This document shows, piece after piece, positions 19,629 through 30,727 of a DNA stretch of 64,000 bases. The position numbers were made by a program, and so were the translations under genes. Under the pieces are notes generated by a model that worked only from the letters and a program-made list of their open reading frames with translations, ran no database searches and had not been told where the DNA came from. Within the stretch, counting starts at the first letter, position 1. Each line of letters opens with the position of its first letter. Source of the stretch: Isochrysis galbana (Eukaryota > Haptophyta > Isochrysidales > Isochrysidaceae); assembly GCA_018136815.1 (NCBI GenBank), contig CM030933.1, positions 6,301,137-6,365,136 on the forward strand, written 5' to 3'.

Positions 19629-22600
19629 TCACATCGATTTTGAGGGATGCACAATCGGCGGCGGTGATTCGCTTACCTCGGCAGCCTTGGGTTCAATCAT
19701 TCCGACGCAAGCGGAATCATCCAGATGGGTATTGGTCCGTCCAACCAAACCCGTGGCTTCCCCGGCTAGGCCGCCCCAAGCTAGAAGGGTGCTCTGGACT
19801 TTGCGGCCAGGCGACCCACGAGCGGATCGTGGGCCAACTGTGCCACGAGCCGGCGTCTCTCGGAGCCGTGAGACAGCAGGCGTAAAAGTATGCAAGCGCT
19901 GCTTTAGTGCTTGGCGCGCATTCGGTGAGGAGAGCTTGTGAGCTTGCACGGCAGCTGTTTTGAGGACGTTCCTTGCCTGCGCCGCGGCAGGCGCTTCTTT
20001 GAAACGTGCCAAGTGTAAAAGCCACGAGATCCATCGATGCGGCACGTCGAACGAGATTCCAATAGAGGCACGAGTAATTGCTGACGCTGTCATGACCATC
20101 GAGTTCGCCACCTCCCTTGCAAATCCCCATGCTGTCAAGAGAGAGGCGCACGTAGCGTCCCAAATGGCCTGCACCGGCGCGGCAACACGTCGAATCCCAT
20201 GGACGGTATGCGCGACAGCTTCGGCAGCTGCCTGGCCAATAGGAGCGAGCCCTCGTACGGCACTATCAAGCTGACGAAGCAGTGGCATGGCCACAACAAT
20301 GGCTGGACGCAGCCGCGCATAGAACTCGACTGTTGCAGTGCGCAACGCGTCATCGAGATGTGCTAAGATCCAGCGGCTAAGTCGGATGAGCGGCACAAGC
20401 CTCTCGCCCACGAAGGCGGTGGCGGCCTGGATGAGCGCGTCGCGGACCCACGCCACAGCGCGTTCGATGAGCGCGACGTTGGCATAGAGCGCCCATGCCG
20501 CCCAAGCAAGGGACGCGGTCGGCACAACCACGGACAAGACGAACGTAAACGCCTCGCGCGTACGCGACGAGTAGATCCGCCTTGGCACGAAGGCCACCCA
20601 GGGTTCGAGATGGCGTGAAGAGCAATGACCAGACCTGCCGCTATGGGCAAGTTGGAGCTGCGCTGCGACGGCAGAGAAGGCGTCGTATGGCAATCCAAAG
20701 GAAAGCACACCGGCCCCAACACTGGCCGAGGATGCGGCACATAGCAAGCTGCGTGCAATACAAGGAGGTGTCCCAATCGGGACTTCCTCCGCTTCCAGCA
20801 TCAAGCTGAGTACAGGCGGATCGCCAAGAGAGTCTGCCATCGCGGCGGCGACTGGTCCGCACACGAAAGACTGAGCTGAGATTCTGCCCAGCTGAAGAGA
20901 GCATCGCTCTACTTGGGCAGGAGGTATTCGACATACATCAAATGCAGTGTGCGTTATATCAACCCGAGCTGATAGAGAGGAGTCTGCCGAGCCATTCGAG
21001 AAGGGCGAGCGAAGCATATCCGTTTCGAGGCCGGAGTTAGTGCGAATGAAAGGAGGAGAGGTGTGCTCCCCCTCTGGGAAAAGCCGCTTGGGGCCTGGGA
21101 TGCACTCTCTTCCTTCCTGTCGGAACCGAAGGGCAGGCGGTGTTTCAGGACGAGTTGGCAATCGCACGCGTGGTGACACAGCGGAGGGTGATCTGATGGG
21201 CGATACCAAACGCTCAGGCAAGCGCGTGCGCGGCGATCTGGAGGTGGCGGAAGATTCTTCCTGGACTAGGCCAGATGTCACAGAGAGCCAGGAGGGTGAT
21301 GCCGCGTCCAACGAACTGGCTAGGGATCGCCGAGGCCCCGTCCGTTGCGGAGTCTGGATTTCCTCAAATGTTTGTGGACGAGGATGAGATTCGCGAGATG
21401 CGAGTTCGCCGCGCTCCAACTGACCCACCGTTGGAGAGTAGACAGGAGGCTTGTGGCTGAGCTGCAGAGCCAAGGCAAGACGACGCCACTTGTCGACTGG
21501 GCCGTTGCCGATCCGAACCCAAGAGATGTCAAGACGGCCATCTTCGAGGAAGCCCAAAGACACAGCGCCACCGATTGCATCGGGCTGCCACCTACGCACG
21601 GAACGCACGGCAGCCGGAACCAGCCGAATGCACCTCCGGAGCAGCATCACAGCTGCGATGGTGCGGCACATCTCCAGAAGAGCGCCATAGTGCTCCTGAA
21701 CCAAAGGCAGACCAGTCTTTGGCGGCGGCGGCGGCAGCGGTGGTCGTATGCTAGCCCAAGCGGCGCACGCGACGCTGACGAGCCAACTCAATGGCTTCCG
21801 TCGCCGCGGCGGTGACAGTGGCGAGGGGTCAGCCACCGAGATGTCTGCTGTGGTCTTCATCCACCATTTGCGGAGCCGGTCGCTTTTCCGGACGGCTCCA
21901 GCATCTGCACTCCTGGAAGTGCTGGTGAAGGGCACGCGCCGACCCGCCTGCGCCCGTTCAGGGACAAAAGGTTGAGGCAGGGTGAGGAGCAAGATGAGTA
22001 CGGAGAGGATGCCAAGGAGCGCGACTGCCTCGGTGTAGTGCGGCTGTCCCCACTCAACGGAGTAGACGGCCACGCGCCGCCGACTGCGGCTGCGCGGAGT
22101 GTCAGGTAGCAAGCTGCGCCGCCCCCTGGGCGCCAGGGGCGAGTGGAGCGGCCGCATGGGGCCATCGGCGGGAAGATGGCGAGCTGCGGGGTTGGAGAGC
22201 GCAATGATAGACCGAGAGGCCGCCGTGCTACCCGGCGGAGAGGCAGGGGAGGGCGGAGAGCGAGCGAGAGGCGGCGGAGGACGCCAGCCCTTCAGCTCAA
22301 GCGAGCGGCGACCGTGTCGAGGGAAAGGGCGGGGAGGGCGGGGTTGAGGTACACGGATGGGAGTGCCCATCCCCGGTATTACGGCAGAGCGGCGGGTGAT
22401 GAGTGAGGATGACGAGCGCCGCCAGCGAGGGAGTGGCCCACCTTCTGGGCCCTGTGGAGGGTGATGTGGGGCATGGGGTATGACCCTGGCGGCCTGGGAG
22501 AGGCCTATGGTGACCCTCCCGACAGCCCCACCGATTAGAACTGAATATGCGGTTTGCGTGTCGAGTTCGAGTTGAACTTTTGAACTTTTTTGTTTTTCGA

Positions 22601-22730
22601 GGGATTTTGCAGAGCTGAAACTCTGCTTGAAAGATGGTTGGAAGAGCGCACGGAGTTTCAACAATGGCGCCAACGCGAGAAAAACTCGTTGGTTTGGTTC
22701 GACTCCCCTGCAGTGAAAGAAACTCCGCAC
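19629..22730 (-). CDS. Large unrecognised membrane protein
   Basis: An open frame of 1033 codons without a stop is strong evidence of coding even in GC-rich DNA. The first 200 residues are Pro/Arg/Ser-rich and the true start may be a later Met, for example MGTPIRV or MRPLHSP. Hydrophobic segments stand out at VALLGILSVLILLLTLP and FTFVLSVVVPTASLAWAAWA. Between them lies a polar Ser/Pro-rich linker, and the C-terminal third is Ala-rich and helical (WVRDALIQAATAFVGERLV and following) with possible amphipathic repeats. I recognise no domain. Undetected introns may lie within the frame. A scaffold or membrane-contact role is possible but would be a guess. Confidence 0.55.
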   Translation of the reverse strand: MRSFFHCRGVEPNQRVFLALAPLLKLRALFQPSFKQSFSSAKSLEKQKSSKVQLELDTQTAYSVLIGGAVGRVTIGLSQAARVIPHAPHHPPQGPEGGPLPRWRRSSSSLITRRSAVIPGMGTPIRVPQPRPPRPFPRHGRRSLELKGWRPPPPLARSPPSPASPPGSTAASRSIIALSNPAARHLPADGPMRPLHSPLAPRGRRSLLPDTPRSRSRRRVAVYSVEWGQPHYTEAVALLGILSVLILLLTLPQPFVPERAQAGRRVPFTSTSRSADAGAVRKSDRLRKWWMKTTADISVADPSPLSPPRRRKPLSWLVSVACAAWASIRPPLPPPPPKTGLPLVQEHYGALLEMCRTIAAVMLLRRCIRLVPAAVRSVRRWQPDAIGGAVSLGFLEDGRLDISWVRIGNGPVDKWRRLALALQLSHKPPVYSPTVGQLERGELASRESHPRPQTFEEIQTPQRTGPRRSLASSLDAASPSWLSVTSGLVQEESSATSRSPRTRLPERLVSPIRSPSAVSPRVRLPTRPETPPALRFRQEGRECIPGPKRLFPEGEHTSPPFIRTNSGLETDMLRSPFSNGSADSSLSARVDITHTAFDVCRIPPAQVERCSLQLGRISAQSFVCGPVAAAMADSLGDPPVLSLMLEAEEVPIGTPPCIARSLLCAASSASVGAGVLSFGLPYDAFSAVAAQLQLAHSGRSGHCSSRHLEPWVAFVPRRIYSSRTREAFTFVLSVVVPTASLAWAAWALYANVALIERAVAWVRDALIQAATAFVGERLVPLIRLSRWILAHLDDALRTATVEFYARLRPAIVVAMPLLRQLDSAVRGLAPIGQAAAEAVAHTVHGIRRVAAPVQAIWDATCASLLTAWGFAREVANSMVMTASAITRASIGISFDVPHRWISWLLHLARFKEAPAAAQARNVLKTAAVQAHKLSSPNARQALKQRLHTFTPAVSRLRETPARGTVGPRSARGSPGRKVQSTLLAWGGLAGEATGLVGRTNTHLDDSACVGMIEPKAAEVSESPPPIVHPSKSM

Positions 22731-24772
22731 GGTGGTTCACGAGATGGCCGCTGCGACGGTGCGAGCGTCGAGCGTGGCACTTCCCTCTCGCCCCCCGCGC
22801 CCTCTCGTCCTCTTGCTCGATCGGTGCCGCGCCTGCGCCACCTCGGCTGCAGCCCGCCCGGGCATCCCCACGCCCCACGTCCGCGACCCATGCCCCATGC
22901 CTTCCCCTCAGCCCCTTGGTTGGGCTTACGTTGCGAGCTTCCTCACACGCCATGACGGTAACAACCTGTGACTCTTGCATGCATGTAGCATTGGGCCGTG
23001 GGCGGGCGAGCCCGCGTCGAGTTCCGCGTCCGCGCGGTGAGACGCCGTGATCTCTTTCCTTCCCCCCCCCGCGCGGAGGTCCTTCAACGTCTCTCAGCGG
23101 TGTCCTCCAGCGGTGTCCTTCAGCGTTGTCTTTCAGCGGTGTCCTCCAGCAGTGTCCTTCAGCGCTGTCTTTCAGCGGTGTCCTCCAGCAGTGTCCTTCA
23201 GCGCTGTCTCTCAGCGGTGTCTTCCAGCGCTGTCCCACAGCGCTATCTCTCAGCGGTGTCTTCCAGCGCTGTCCCACAGCGTTCTGCAACGGTCGTCGTT
23301 CTCTCGGAACTCGAGGTCAGTTCTCGCCGCGAGTTCGCGCGGGGGGAAACTCGAGTTCCACCTCAAGACTCGAGTGCTCTCGCCGCGAGTTCGCGCGGGG
23401 GAAACTCGAATCTCGAGGCTCGAGCCTCGAGACTCGAGGAAGGATTCGCGAGGGCACCGGATTTTATTCCGTAAGTCCGAGCCGGAGTCCGAATTGTGTT
23501 TTGACCCTCGAGCCCTCGTTCTCTCGCTCTCTCTCTCTCTCTCCTCTTTTTCTGGTGGGCACTCCTGATTCTGCTCACCAGAGGGCAGAGGGGGTTCGTT
23601 TAATGTATGTTTCCGGCTTGTTACTATTAATGTTTGAGTGCAGAGTGTTGATTTGTGTGTTTTACCCACTGTATCGCCTGTTGGTGACCTGCAGCCCCCT
23701 GAGTACCCCCAAGCCCCGAGTCTTCCAAGTCATCCTTTCGAGTCTACGAGTCCCTACGAGTCCCAGTCAAGCGGTATCTGCTCGCCGCACCCTTTTCTAC
23801 GCCCTCCGTCCCTCCGATTCGCGCTCCGTGCCGCTCTCCCGTCCATTTCACATGCCCGTCATTTGCCCCCCGTTCTCCCGATGAGCCCGTTCCGGGCTCC
23901 CCGGATGGACCGTGCGCCGCGCTAGCTGCCGGTGCGCCTCCGCGACTCGTTTCCAAAGAGGAAACGAGCTTCGCTCCGACATGGGGGAGCATCACAGCGT
24001 TTTATTGTTGTGGTAGTATCACCTTAGTACTGCGGGACCGTATTCCTTCGACGGCAACGGAGCTGTGCGCGGTTGGCGCATGGCTCGTCCAGTGTATGTG
24101 GCTAGGGATGCTAGCTATCTAACAAGATGTGTCATGCGACGCTATAACTTCTAACGAGGGGCGGCAAGCGGCGGGCGGCGGCGTTCACGGCCAAGAAAGA
24201 TACCAAGGAGGACTCCAGTTTCGCCAATTGCGGGACATAATTGCTGATAGCTCAGACGATCCACTCGGCATACTGTGCCGGACGAACAAAAACGCAGGGG
24301 CCGCCATCGAGGCGCTCTGATGGCTTTGCCTAATTTTGTGACGCTGGCGCACAGCACACCGCCATGCAGCGGCCTCACACCTCTTCAGAGAAAGAGAGGA
24401 GACCCTCGCCCTCGGAAAGGGCGCCGAGGGGAGCCACCTTGAAAGGTGGGCAGGCAAGGCTCAGTGCCCCATTGAGAGGAACCGGTTAGATTCTCTCGTC
24501 TCTCGTGAGACGCATCCCAGGCGGATCCGTTCGAGTGAGGCACTCCGATCGTTTCATCTCTTCTCGCCTCTTCGGCGCTTCTCATGTTCTCGATGGGAGG
24601 GGGCGGGGGGACGGGGGGGGGTGGGGGCGGGGCGGAGAGGGCGGGGCGCGGGGGGGGGGCGCGGGGGGGGGGTTGTGTACCGGAGTAGCAGCATATGTTC
24701 AGGGGAGAGAGAGAGAGAGATTGGTGGCCTCCAGAGAGGGGGCGGGCATCTTCTCATCTTCTTCATATCCTT

Positions 24773-24822
<50 letters not shown>

Positions 24823-24861
24823 AGCGGGGGGGGGGCTACGAGAGAGAGCTCGCCCAGCAGG
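22731..24861. other. Intergenic region with a 39-bp-period repeat and low-complexity DNA
   Basis: Bases about 23085-23285 are a minisatellite described separately. Bases 23320-23450 carry repeated CTCGAG/CTCGCCGCGAGTTCGCGCG units. From 24600 to 24840 the plus strand is G-rich then (GA)n, ending 20 bases before the ATG of the next gene. No convincing gene is present. Confidence 0.5.
23085..23285. repeat. Minisatellite, about 13-bp subunits in a 39-bp period
   Basis: Units of CAGCGGTGTCC, TCCAGCAGTGTCC and TTCAGCGCTGTCTTT alternate in a higher-order period of about 39 bp, repeated roughly five times with drift at the 3' side. Because 39 is a multiple of three, all frames stay open, which explains long spurious ORFs here. 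Confidence 0.85.
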
Positions 24862-26353
24862 ATGCCCTATTCGACGCTGCTCGACGCGCTGAGCGACGCC
24901 GCAGCGGCCGAGCTCGGTGAGGAGTGGAACTCGACTGCTTCCCTCGTCCACCGCATCCAAAGAGAGCGCGGGGTCACGTGTGTGTGGATCTCCTCGCGCT
25001 CGCTCTTCTCATCCAACGCGTCAAAGGCTGCCGAGTCCACCTCGATGGTTGCAGCCTTTCGTATGAGGACGAATTCATGCCTCGCATCGCTTCGGTACCC
25101 GTATCAAGAAGTACAAGAGCGTCTGCGCCTCGTACGCGAGCAGGCTGACGTTCAAATCGGCAGTGAGCGCTCTGATCACTCGGGTACCAGCACGGGGGGC
25201 CGCGTATTGCCCTTAGACGTGGCCCGACGCTTCTGCGCGACATTTTCAGCCTACACTGCCTTGATCAAAATGCTTCTCACGCAGTGTTTGCAAGGCAAGA
25301 AGCACAGGTGTGACAACACGCACGGGGGTGGGCGACCAAGCGTTAAGTTGACTGGCGACCAGCCGTTCTAAGCAGGAACGAGAAGCGGTCTGAACACTCA
25401 CCGACACTCCTACCCTGTCGCCACCTCAGTGTGCTCAGGAAGATCGAATGGCTCAAGGAATATTACGGGCAGCAGCGCGCGTACATCAGCTCACTCTGCT
25501 GCATGTCCGAGGAACACATCCATCGCATTCCATACAAAGCCGTTGGGGTGCGCCTCCGTCTTAGCCTTGGCTGGGCGATTCATGGTTGCAGCATGCGATG
25601 CCACACTACGATGATAGCCCAATCACATAGGACGTGCCGCAAACCAATTTCTCGAATTTCTTCTCGTGGGACTGCAGGTGCTCCCGCACACTGTGCAAAT
25701 GCAGCAGAAATTGTGCACCGAAATCCACAACATGATCCGCAACAAGCCTCAATCAGTGAGAAAAGCGATCGATCGCGCTCTGCAGGTGATCGTCCTATGT
25801 TTTCTCGAGCGGCACTCCATTTGTCTTTGAGATGTGCTTGTGGCACACCCTGTGCCTCAAGCCCATCATGCTCCACGGTCATTCGCAGGTGCACCGCGTC
25901 CTCAAGCCTGTCATGGAGTCCATCGATGATGACGATTTCGAGATGATCGCTTTGCGCAACTTGCTTATGAGTGTGATTGACGAGGATGACATGGATTCGA
26001 TGGCCGGCTCCACCCGAGATCGGGACACATCTTCTTCCTCGAATAGCTCTCGCTTACCCAACATGAGGAGAAGTCCACAAAAGCAAGTCGTTCCGGTTGG
26101 AAGCGGCCCGACACCGACTCATTTTGCGGCAGGCTCGGAGCCGTCGCAGATTTATTGGAGGTTGTACACTCATCAGATTGATCGACTTCTAGAGGTGCAA
26201 GCCGCCAGCCCTCCCGCTTTCCTGTCTCCATGCGCACGGCTGCTCAGATCGAACTCATCCACTAGGATGAAGCCACATGCCATCGACATAGCTTTCACTA
26301 TCCCGGAGCCTTCACGTCGACACTACCCAACCCGCATTGCCAACTTAGGCTGA
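24862..26353 (+). CDS. Probable NIT (nitrate/nitrite-sensing) domain protein, four exons
   Basis: Exons 24862-25283, 25430-25547, 25618-25785 and 25889-26353 join in frame to about 390 residues. Exon 1 has STASLVHRIQRERG near residue 22, then a conserved-type ARRF...AYTALIKMLL, and exon 2 has WLKEYYGQQRAYISS. LVHxLQxERG, Y-T-x-L-I and KE-x-x-GQxRA are the hallmark blocks of the NIT domain, a four-helix sensor of nitrate/nitrite first defined in bacterial receptors. Bacterial NIT domains usually feed a kinase, cyclase or transcription-antitermination output; here the C-terminus is acidic and Ser-rich (VIDEDDMDS, SSSSNSS) with no output domain seen. The third exon boundaries are the least certain. 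A GA-rich and G-rich block precedes the start. Confidence 0.55.
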
Positions 26354-27085
26354 GAAGCTCCTCATGGAATGTGAGGGTCCGTGGATTCCCTTCCATCCCA
26401 AGGTCACTTTTACATCGCCCCCGCGTCGTTTGTTCCTGCGTGGAAAAGTCTAGTCATGGCGATTAGAACAGCCTAATCGCGACGAGGCACCAATGAGCTA
26501 TTCCTCAAGTACACAGTGCACATAGCTTGCACAACCCCAGCGCACCTTCATCAGCGATTCAGCGCCTGAGTACAAGGAGATGAAGATGTTCAGGTACATC
26601 GGCGTCGAGGCGCAAAACCGCCTGCCTCGCCATGCATTACGTCTTCATCAGCCAGGAAGGGCACCCGGCGTGGGAGATGCACCGCCTCATTGATGACACC
26701 GGCCTGCACGGCCTCTATCGTGGCCGCGAGAGCATCGCACTATTTGAGACAGCCGTGGCGCGAGAGGAGCAAGCGAAGGCGGCGGAGACGCCCGGCAAAA
26801 AGCGGCAACGGACGGAGGCGCGAGTCGAGGGGTGCGCACAAACACACAATGTGCCGCTAGTGTCGCTGCCGCTAGCGGGTCTTCTTTCATCCATTCGGTT
26901 CCTTTTTGCTTTTTCAAAACGCATCGCCGCGGTTAGGGTTTTCCCCGCAAATCGCTCGCGATTCGTGCTGCTTTTATGAGACGCCATCGTGAGGAGTTTG
27001 AGATGTTAGCATCTCGCTTATGTATGACTTGGAGATGTGTTCCATAAGATATGAGAAAAAAATTCTATTTCTCTTGATGTGGTCA
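26354..27085. other. Intergenic, possible unrecognised exon
   Basis: A plus-strand frame at 26632-26979 begins MHYVFISQEGHPAWEMHRL and has an acidic-basic helical stretch (LFETAVAREEQAKAAE), so it could be an exon of an unknown gene or transposon. I cannot name it. Otherwise nothing is seen. Confidence 0.3.
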
Positions 27086-27343
27086 TTAAGTTGTTGCCAA
27101 GCGGCCGTGCTCTGACGGACCCGTCAGCATTGTATAATTGGGGAACATTGGTAGGCCTCCGTCCGAATATTGCTCGGTCAGTGGCTTGGGATCTTGTTCA
27201 AGGTAGCCCCCAACATCAAGGCCTAACATACATGTGGTGAGGTCGGCATCACCAATGTAATCTCGCGAAAATGCATTGCCGAAATCGCGACAGAAGAGTT
27301 CAAATAGTCGGCCGGGAGTGCCATCAAGTGGACGGCAACGATA
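27086..27343 (-). pseudogene. Possible copia-type Gag-like fragment
   Basis: The minus strand encodes YRCRPLDGTPGRLFELFCRD followed by FGNAFSRDYIGDADLTTCML and GLDVGGYLEQDPKPL, ending in a stop at 27086. Its pattern (short aromatic-basic start, D-G-T-P-G-x-L-F-E-x-F-x-R-D, then G-x-D-x-G-G-Y) reminds me of Gag-like N-terminal proteins of algal LTR retrotransposons, and a candidate LTR/primer-site block lies upstream at 27780-28130 in the same orientation. The assignment is tentative. Confidence 0.35.
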
Positions 27344-27779
27344 CTTGCGGGAGTCATATCATAGTCATCCAAGTTGGATTCTCCCATCATGAATGCGAAT
27401 TCTTGTTGTTCAAGATGAAGATGTTGACGATGCGCCGCGAGGTTCGGCGCTAGATGTGGCGATGGGAGCAGCCGGTTTGCGGATCGGTTCCTCTTCAAGA
27501 TCGGGCTTGAGAAAGTGGGAGGCATATGAGCTCATCGAATTTGTCTAGGATTCACAAAGAATTGGCATTGGAAGTTGAAGCCAAAACAGAGGTGGTTGAG
27601 GGTGCGTAGTGAGTAGCTGAGCGGCGGTGAGATTCAGTCCACCATCCCTCGGACGTGATTGCATCGCAAGAATACCAGCGAGCCATGGCCTATTCGTTCT
27701 CCTCGTCAGTGTAAAAGTGATATGAACACCACTGGGAAAGTTGAAGCTGTGCTCACCGTCAACCAAAGAAATTTTTTTT

Positions 27780-28130
27780 GGGTGGTGATGAACTTCAGTT
27801 GTGGCAAGAATTCGACGCGCCGGCTGCGCGTGGGCGACGACGGTGCACGGTGCTCGTTGGCCCCATTGAGAAGCGTGGGATCCAACACCCGCTCCCTTGA
27901 GCGGGTTCGGGGATTCGAACAACTCATTTTGCTTGAAAAGTGGTTCGGTGTCTGTGTTTGGTCCAACCTTGTGTTGGGTGAAGAAATCCGGAGAACGCGC
28001 GCTCAGTCGCGCGCAGAGGAGGGACGAACTCCTCTCGGCGGGGGTACCATGTTTAGCCCAACGCCAACGCATCTTGGGCCCAGTGACTGTGAGTAGAGCA
28101 ATGTAGATCAGAGTAACCATTGAAGGCTAG
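27780..28130 (-). mobile_element. Repeat X: candidate LTR end, primer-binding site and leader
   Basis: On the minus strand this closely matches 49940-50320. Both copies contain GGGC(T/C)(A/C)AAACA immediately followed by TGGTACCCCCGCCGAGAGG. An LTR ends in CA and is followed by a primer-binding site starting TGG, so the CA|TGG junction (28050/28049 here) fits an LTR retrotransposon. A Gag-like frame lies downstream. Both copies also share TTGTTCGAATCCCCGAACCC and a later GAAGTTCATCACCA. No full element is left. Confidence 0.5.
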
Positions 28131-28209
28131 CTAGCGCGACAAGCCAATGACGGTGCGGCGACGACGATAACGTCACCCCTCGGGAATGGTAATCCCTACA
28201 AAACAACTC

Positions 28210-28753
28210 AGGTTAAGGTGGTAGGCGCAGCTTTTTTTTTTGGGGGGGGGGGGGGGTTCGCAAGTGGCTCTGTGGCGGGTGGCGGGAGCGCGGGGGAGAG
28301 GGGGAGCGAGAGGGGGAGCGAGAGAGAGGGGGAGGGAGAGGGCAAGGGCGAGGGTAATAAAAAATAATTACAACTGGGAATATCGGCGGCTGCACTGAGC
28401 CGCTGGCCGATGCCGCACGCCACCTGCACCTGCAGGGGAAAGTGCTCCGGCAGGATGAACGGCGCGACGGCAGCCTCGTCCACCAAGCATCGCGTCTGCG
28501 TCAAGAACTCGGCGATTCCCGCCATATCAGAGCGCGAGACAATGCGCTCAGACTGGCACTGGCCGAAATCTTCGCTGTGCAAGGCCTGCAACCAGCTCAT
28601 CATCGTCTTCTCCGTAAAGGTGCGGCAGAAAGTCTCCACATGACGAGAAAGCTGTTCATCCGGGTAGGAGAAGAGGTGTTCACCCAGCACCTCCAAATCA
28701 ATGTGCCCGCCAGAGGCGGTTGGCACCTGGCCAACCTTCATCAGGAGTTGCAC
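28210..28753 (-). CDS. Unrecognised gene fragment
   Basis: A coherent minus-strand frame encodes HIDLEVLGEHLFSYPDEQLS, HVETFCRTFTEKTMMSWLQA and VAPFILPEHFPLQVQV before running into a CT-rich tract near 28360. It has the composition of a folded protein and a possible CTGCAG|GTGCAG donor near 28431. I do not recognise the family. It may be an internal exon of a host or mobile gene; repeat Y begins 28 bases upstream of it in the opposite orientation. Confidence 0.35.
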
Positions 28754-28780
28754 GTCACTTGGGGTTAGAGGGACGGGTCC

Positions 28781-28903
28781 AGCGCGCCCCGTTCACCGTG
28801 TCTTCACCTGCACCTGCAGTTCCTGCACTCTCACCTTCACCTGCACCTTCACTGAAGAAAAACCTTCGGACCAGCACCTTCCCAGTTGGAAAAAATTTTT
28901 ATT
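28781..28903 (+). repeat. Dispersed repeat Y, forward copy
   Basis: This 123-bp stretch runs from AGCGCGCCCCGTTCACCGTG to CCAGTTGGAAAAAATTTTTA with internal CTTCACCTGCACCT repeats, and is nearly identical to the reverse complement of 50781-50903, which has exactly the same length. The two copies differ at only a handful of bases, so transposition or duplication was recent. GA-rich microsatellite DNA follows it. Confidence 0.85.
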
Positions 28904-29069
28904 GGGTGAGGGCGAGGGCGAGGGAGAGGGAGAGGGAGAGGGAGAGGGAAGGGTGGGCGTGCTGGCAAGGACAGTGATAAGGGCCAGGCAGGCGCGTGCA
29001 CATGCAGCGCCAGCTGCCTGCGAGCCTGCGAGCATGTCCATGCAAGCAAGCAAGACAACAGTGCACTTC

Positions 29070-29514
29070 CCTTTGCCACCCCCGTCACTCAAAGTGCAAG
29101 AACGCATTGTCGGAGCACATGCAGATGCAGGAAATGATGGCTGACTGTGCCGTTGGCTCTGTTGCACAGCACCCTGCCCTCGCTGCCGCCGAGCGACAGA
29201 CGGAGCTCGGACCCAACGCACCTATTGTGCAGAATGACGCGCCCGCCGCTGACGAGGACGAGGATCTTACCGGACGTGCAATCATGTTCAATGTTCAACT
29301 TCGACGGGGCTGGGTGGTGTCAGGGAGAAGTGCTGAAGTGCTGAACAAGGTGGACGACGAGACTGAGATCGACGAGGACATTGAAGTGCGCGCAAACTAC
29401 ATTGTGTATTACATGGTGGATGACACCATAGTCTCGCATTACCTTCACCTGAGTGAGTATTCTTGTGCATTTCCAGGGTTGCCACGGGGCTGGTATTTAC
29501 TGTCGGACGCATAG
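29070..29514 (+). CDS. Unrecognised acidic protein or exon
   Basis: A plus-strand frame encodes MQEMMADCAVGSVAQHPALA, an acidic linker (DAPAADEDEDLTG), then FNVQLRRGWVVSGRSAEVLN and ETEIDEDIEVRANYIVYYMV with a GT donor-like CACCTGAGTGAG near 29450. The beta-rich second half suggests a small folded domain. No family recognised; the start and any following exons are unknown. Confidence 0.35.
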
Positions 29515-30727
29515 CTAGGCGTGAGTAGAACACATACTAATAAGGACAATGTTGTGCATGCTCACTTGCAGTCCCAAGATGTCATTTACAACACTAGGCA
29601 GCGGACGCCCAAGCCTTGCCCAAGCCTCTGTCCTGTGTTAGTAGAGGTAAGCAGTGCCCGAATTCGAGTCGCTCGTGCTCGCCAACAAGCCGGAGTCAGA
29701 CAGAGATCTTTGGCAGTCCTTTTGAATAGGTACTACACGGACCAAAACCGATTTCTAAGTGAATTGTCAACCCTGTTATGGGCACCTAAACGCACTATGA
29801 ACCGTAACAAGCAACGCGAGGATATGATCCGAGCGGTCAGCGCCGGCTGAAGCCCAGCACAAGCCTCAACAATTCGCTCAAAAATATGGCGGCTGTAGCC
29901 CCAGTGCTGGCGGAGAGGATGAGCCATCAGGGGGCTCGTCAGCTGCTCGCCTAGCCTCGAATGCCGAACCGGTCCGCGGCCACTCCTTAGCTCCATTTCT
30001 GGACGTCAGGAGCTCCCGCAAACAATCGACCTTCGCGGCCTCCCACAAGCTGCTGCGTCGGATCTACGCCACTACATTGATGCCCGCGATCCATGTGAAC
30101 AGCCGGCTGCGGCAGCTCACTTCGCGCCCGCCTCGCCCCGTCGAAACATCCTGCACGTTCTGCTGCCTCTCCCCGCAAGCGTCGAGCGCCCGCCCGGAGA
30201 GCTGCCAGATGAGGGTACCTGCGGTCCCAAGTGCGCGCCCAGCCGCCCTCCAGCCGCCCACCCGATAGGTACTACCTTCCTGCCCCCTCCCTGCGCCTGC
30301 ACCGCCGCGCCCTTGCCTGCCAGACCCCCCTTGCGCTCGCTCCTCGCTACCACGCTGGCGTCGCGGAGAGGGGTGGGGGAGGAGACTCCGCCTCGCCGAT
30401 CGCGACAGGCGGAGGAGCCTTAAACAGACCCTCAGGCACTCGGACAATCATGCAGACCCTGCCGCCGCTGTGCCCCCCCGCCCCCTTCCCCCCCCCCTCC
30501 CCTTCCCCCCCTCCTGTACGGCTCCCTCCCGCCCCCCCCCCCCCCCCCCCCCACTGGCCGTGCCGGCATCGCGAGCTCGGCCGTCTGCCGCCTCCGCTTG
30601 CTCTTTCTCGCGCCCCCGCTCACCCGCACTCGCGCACCGTCTCCTCCCGCGCCCTCGGAGCTGCACGGCAGCCTGCGCACGCGTCCTCGGTGTGGGGACA
30701 TCCTTACTTTAGACTCGTCGGTGCGCC
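29515..30727. other. Intergenic region ending in C-rich leader
   Basis: No gene recognised. Bases 30470-30560 carry long C runs upstream of the next gene's ATG, the same arrangement as seen before the NIPA-like gene. Confidence 0.45.

Noticed and set aside
22297-23289. 330-codon minus-strand frame
   Set aside because: Its first third is generated by the 39-bp-period minisatellite, which keeps frames open, and the rest overlaps the start of the 1033-codon frame in another frame with no domain.
24129-24320. Short plus-strand frame upstream of the NIT-like gene
   Set aside because: Sixty-three codons, no motif, and an antisense frame of similar quality exists.
28909-28955. GA-rich run after repeat Y as a possible polypurine tract of an LTR element
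   Set aside because: It is a simple GAGGGC/GAGGGA microsatellite and no LTR end follows it.
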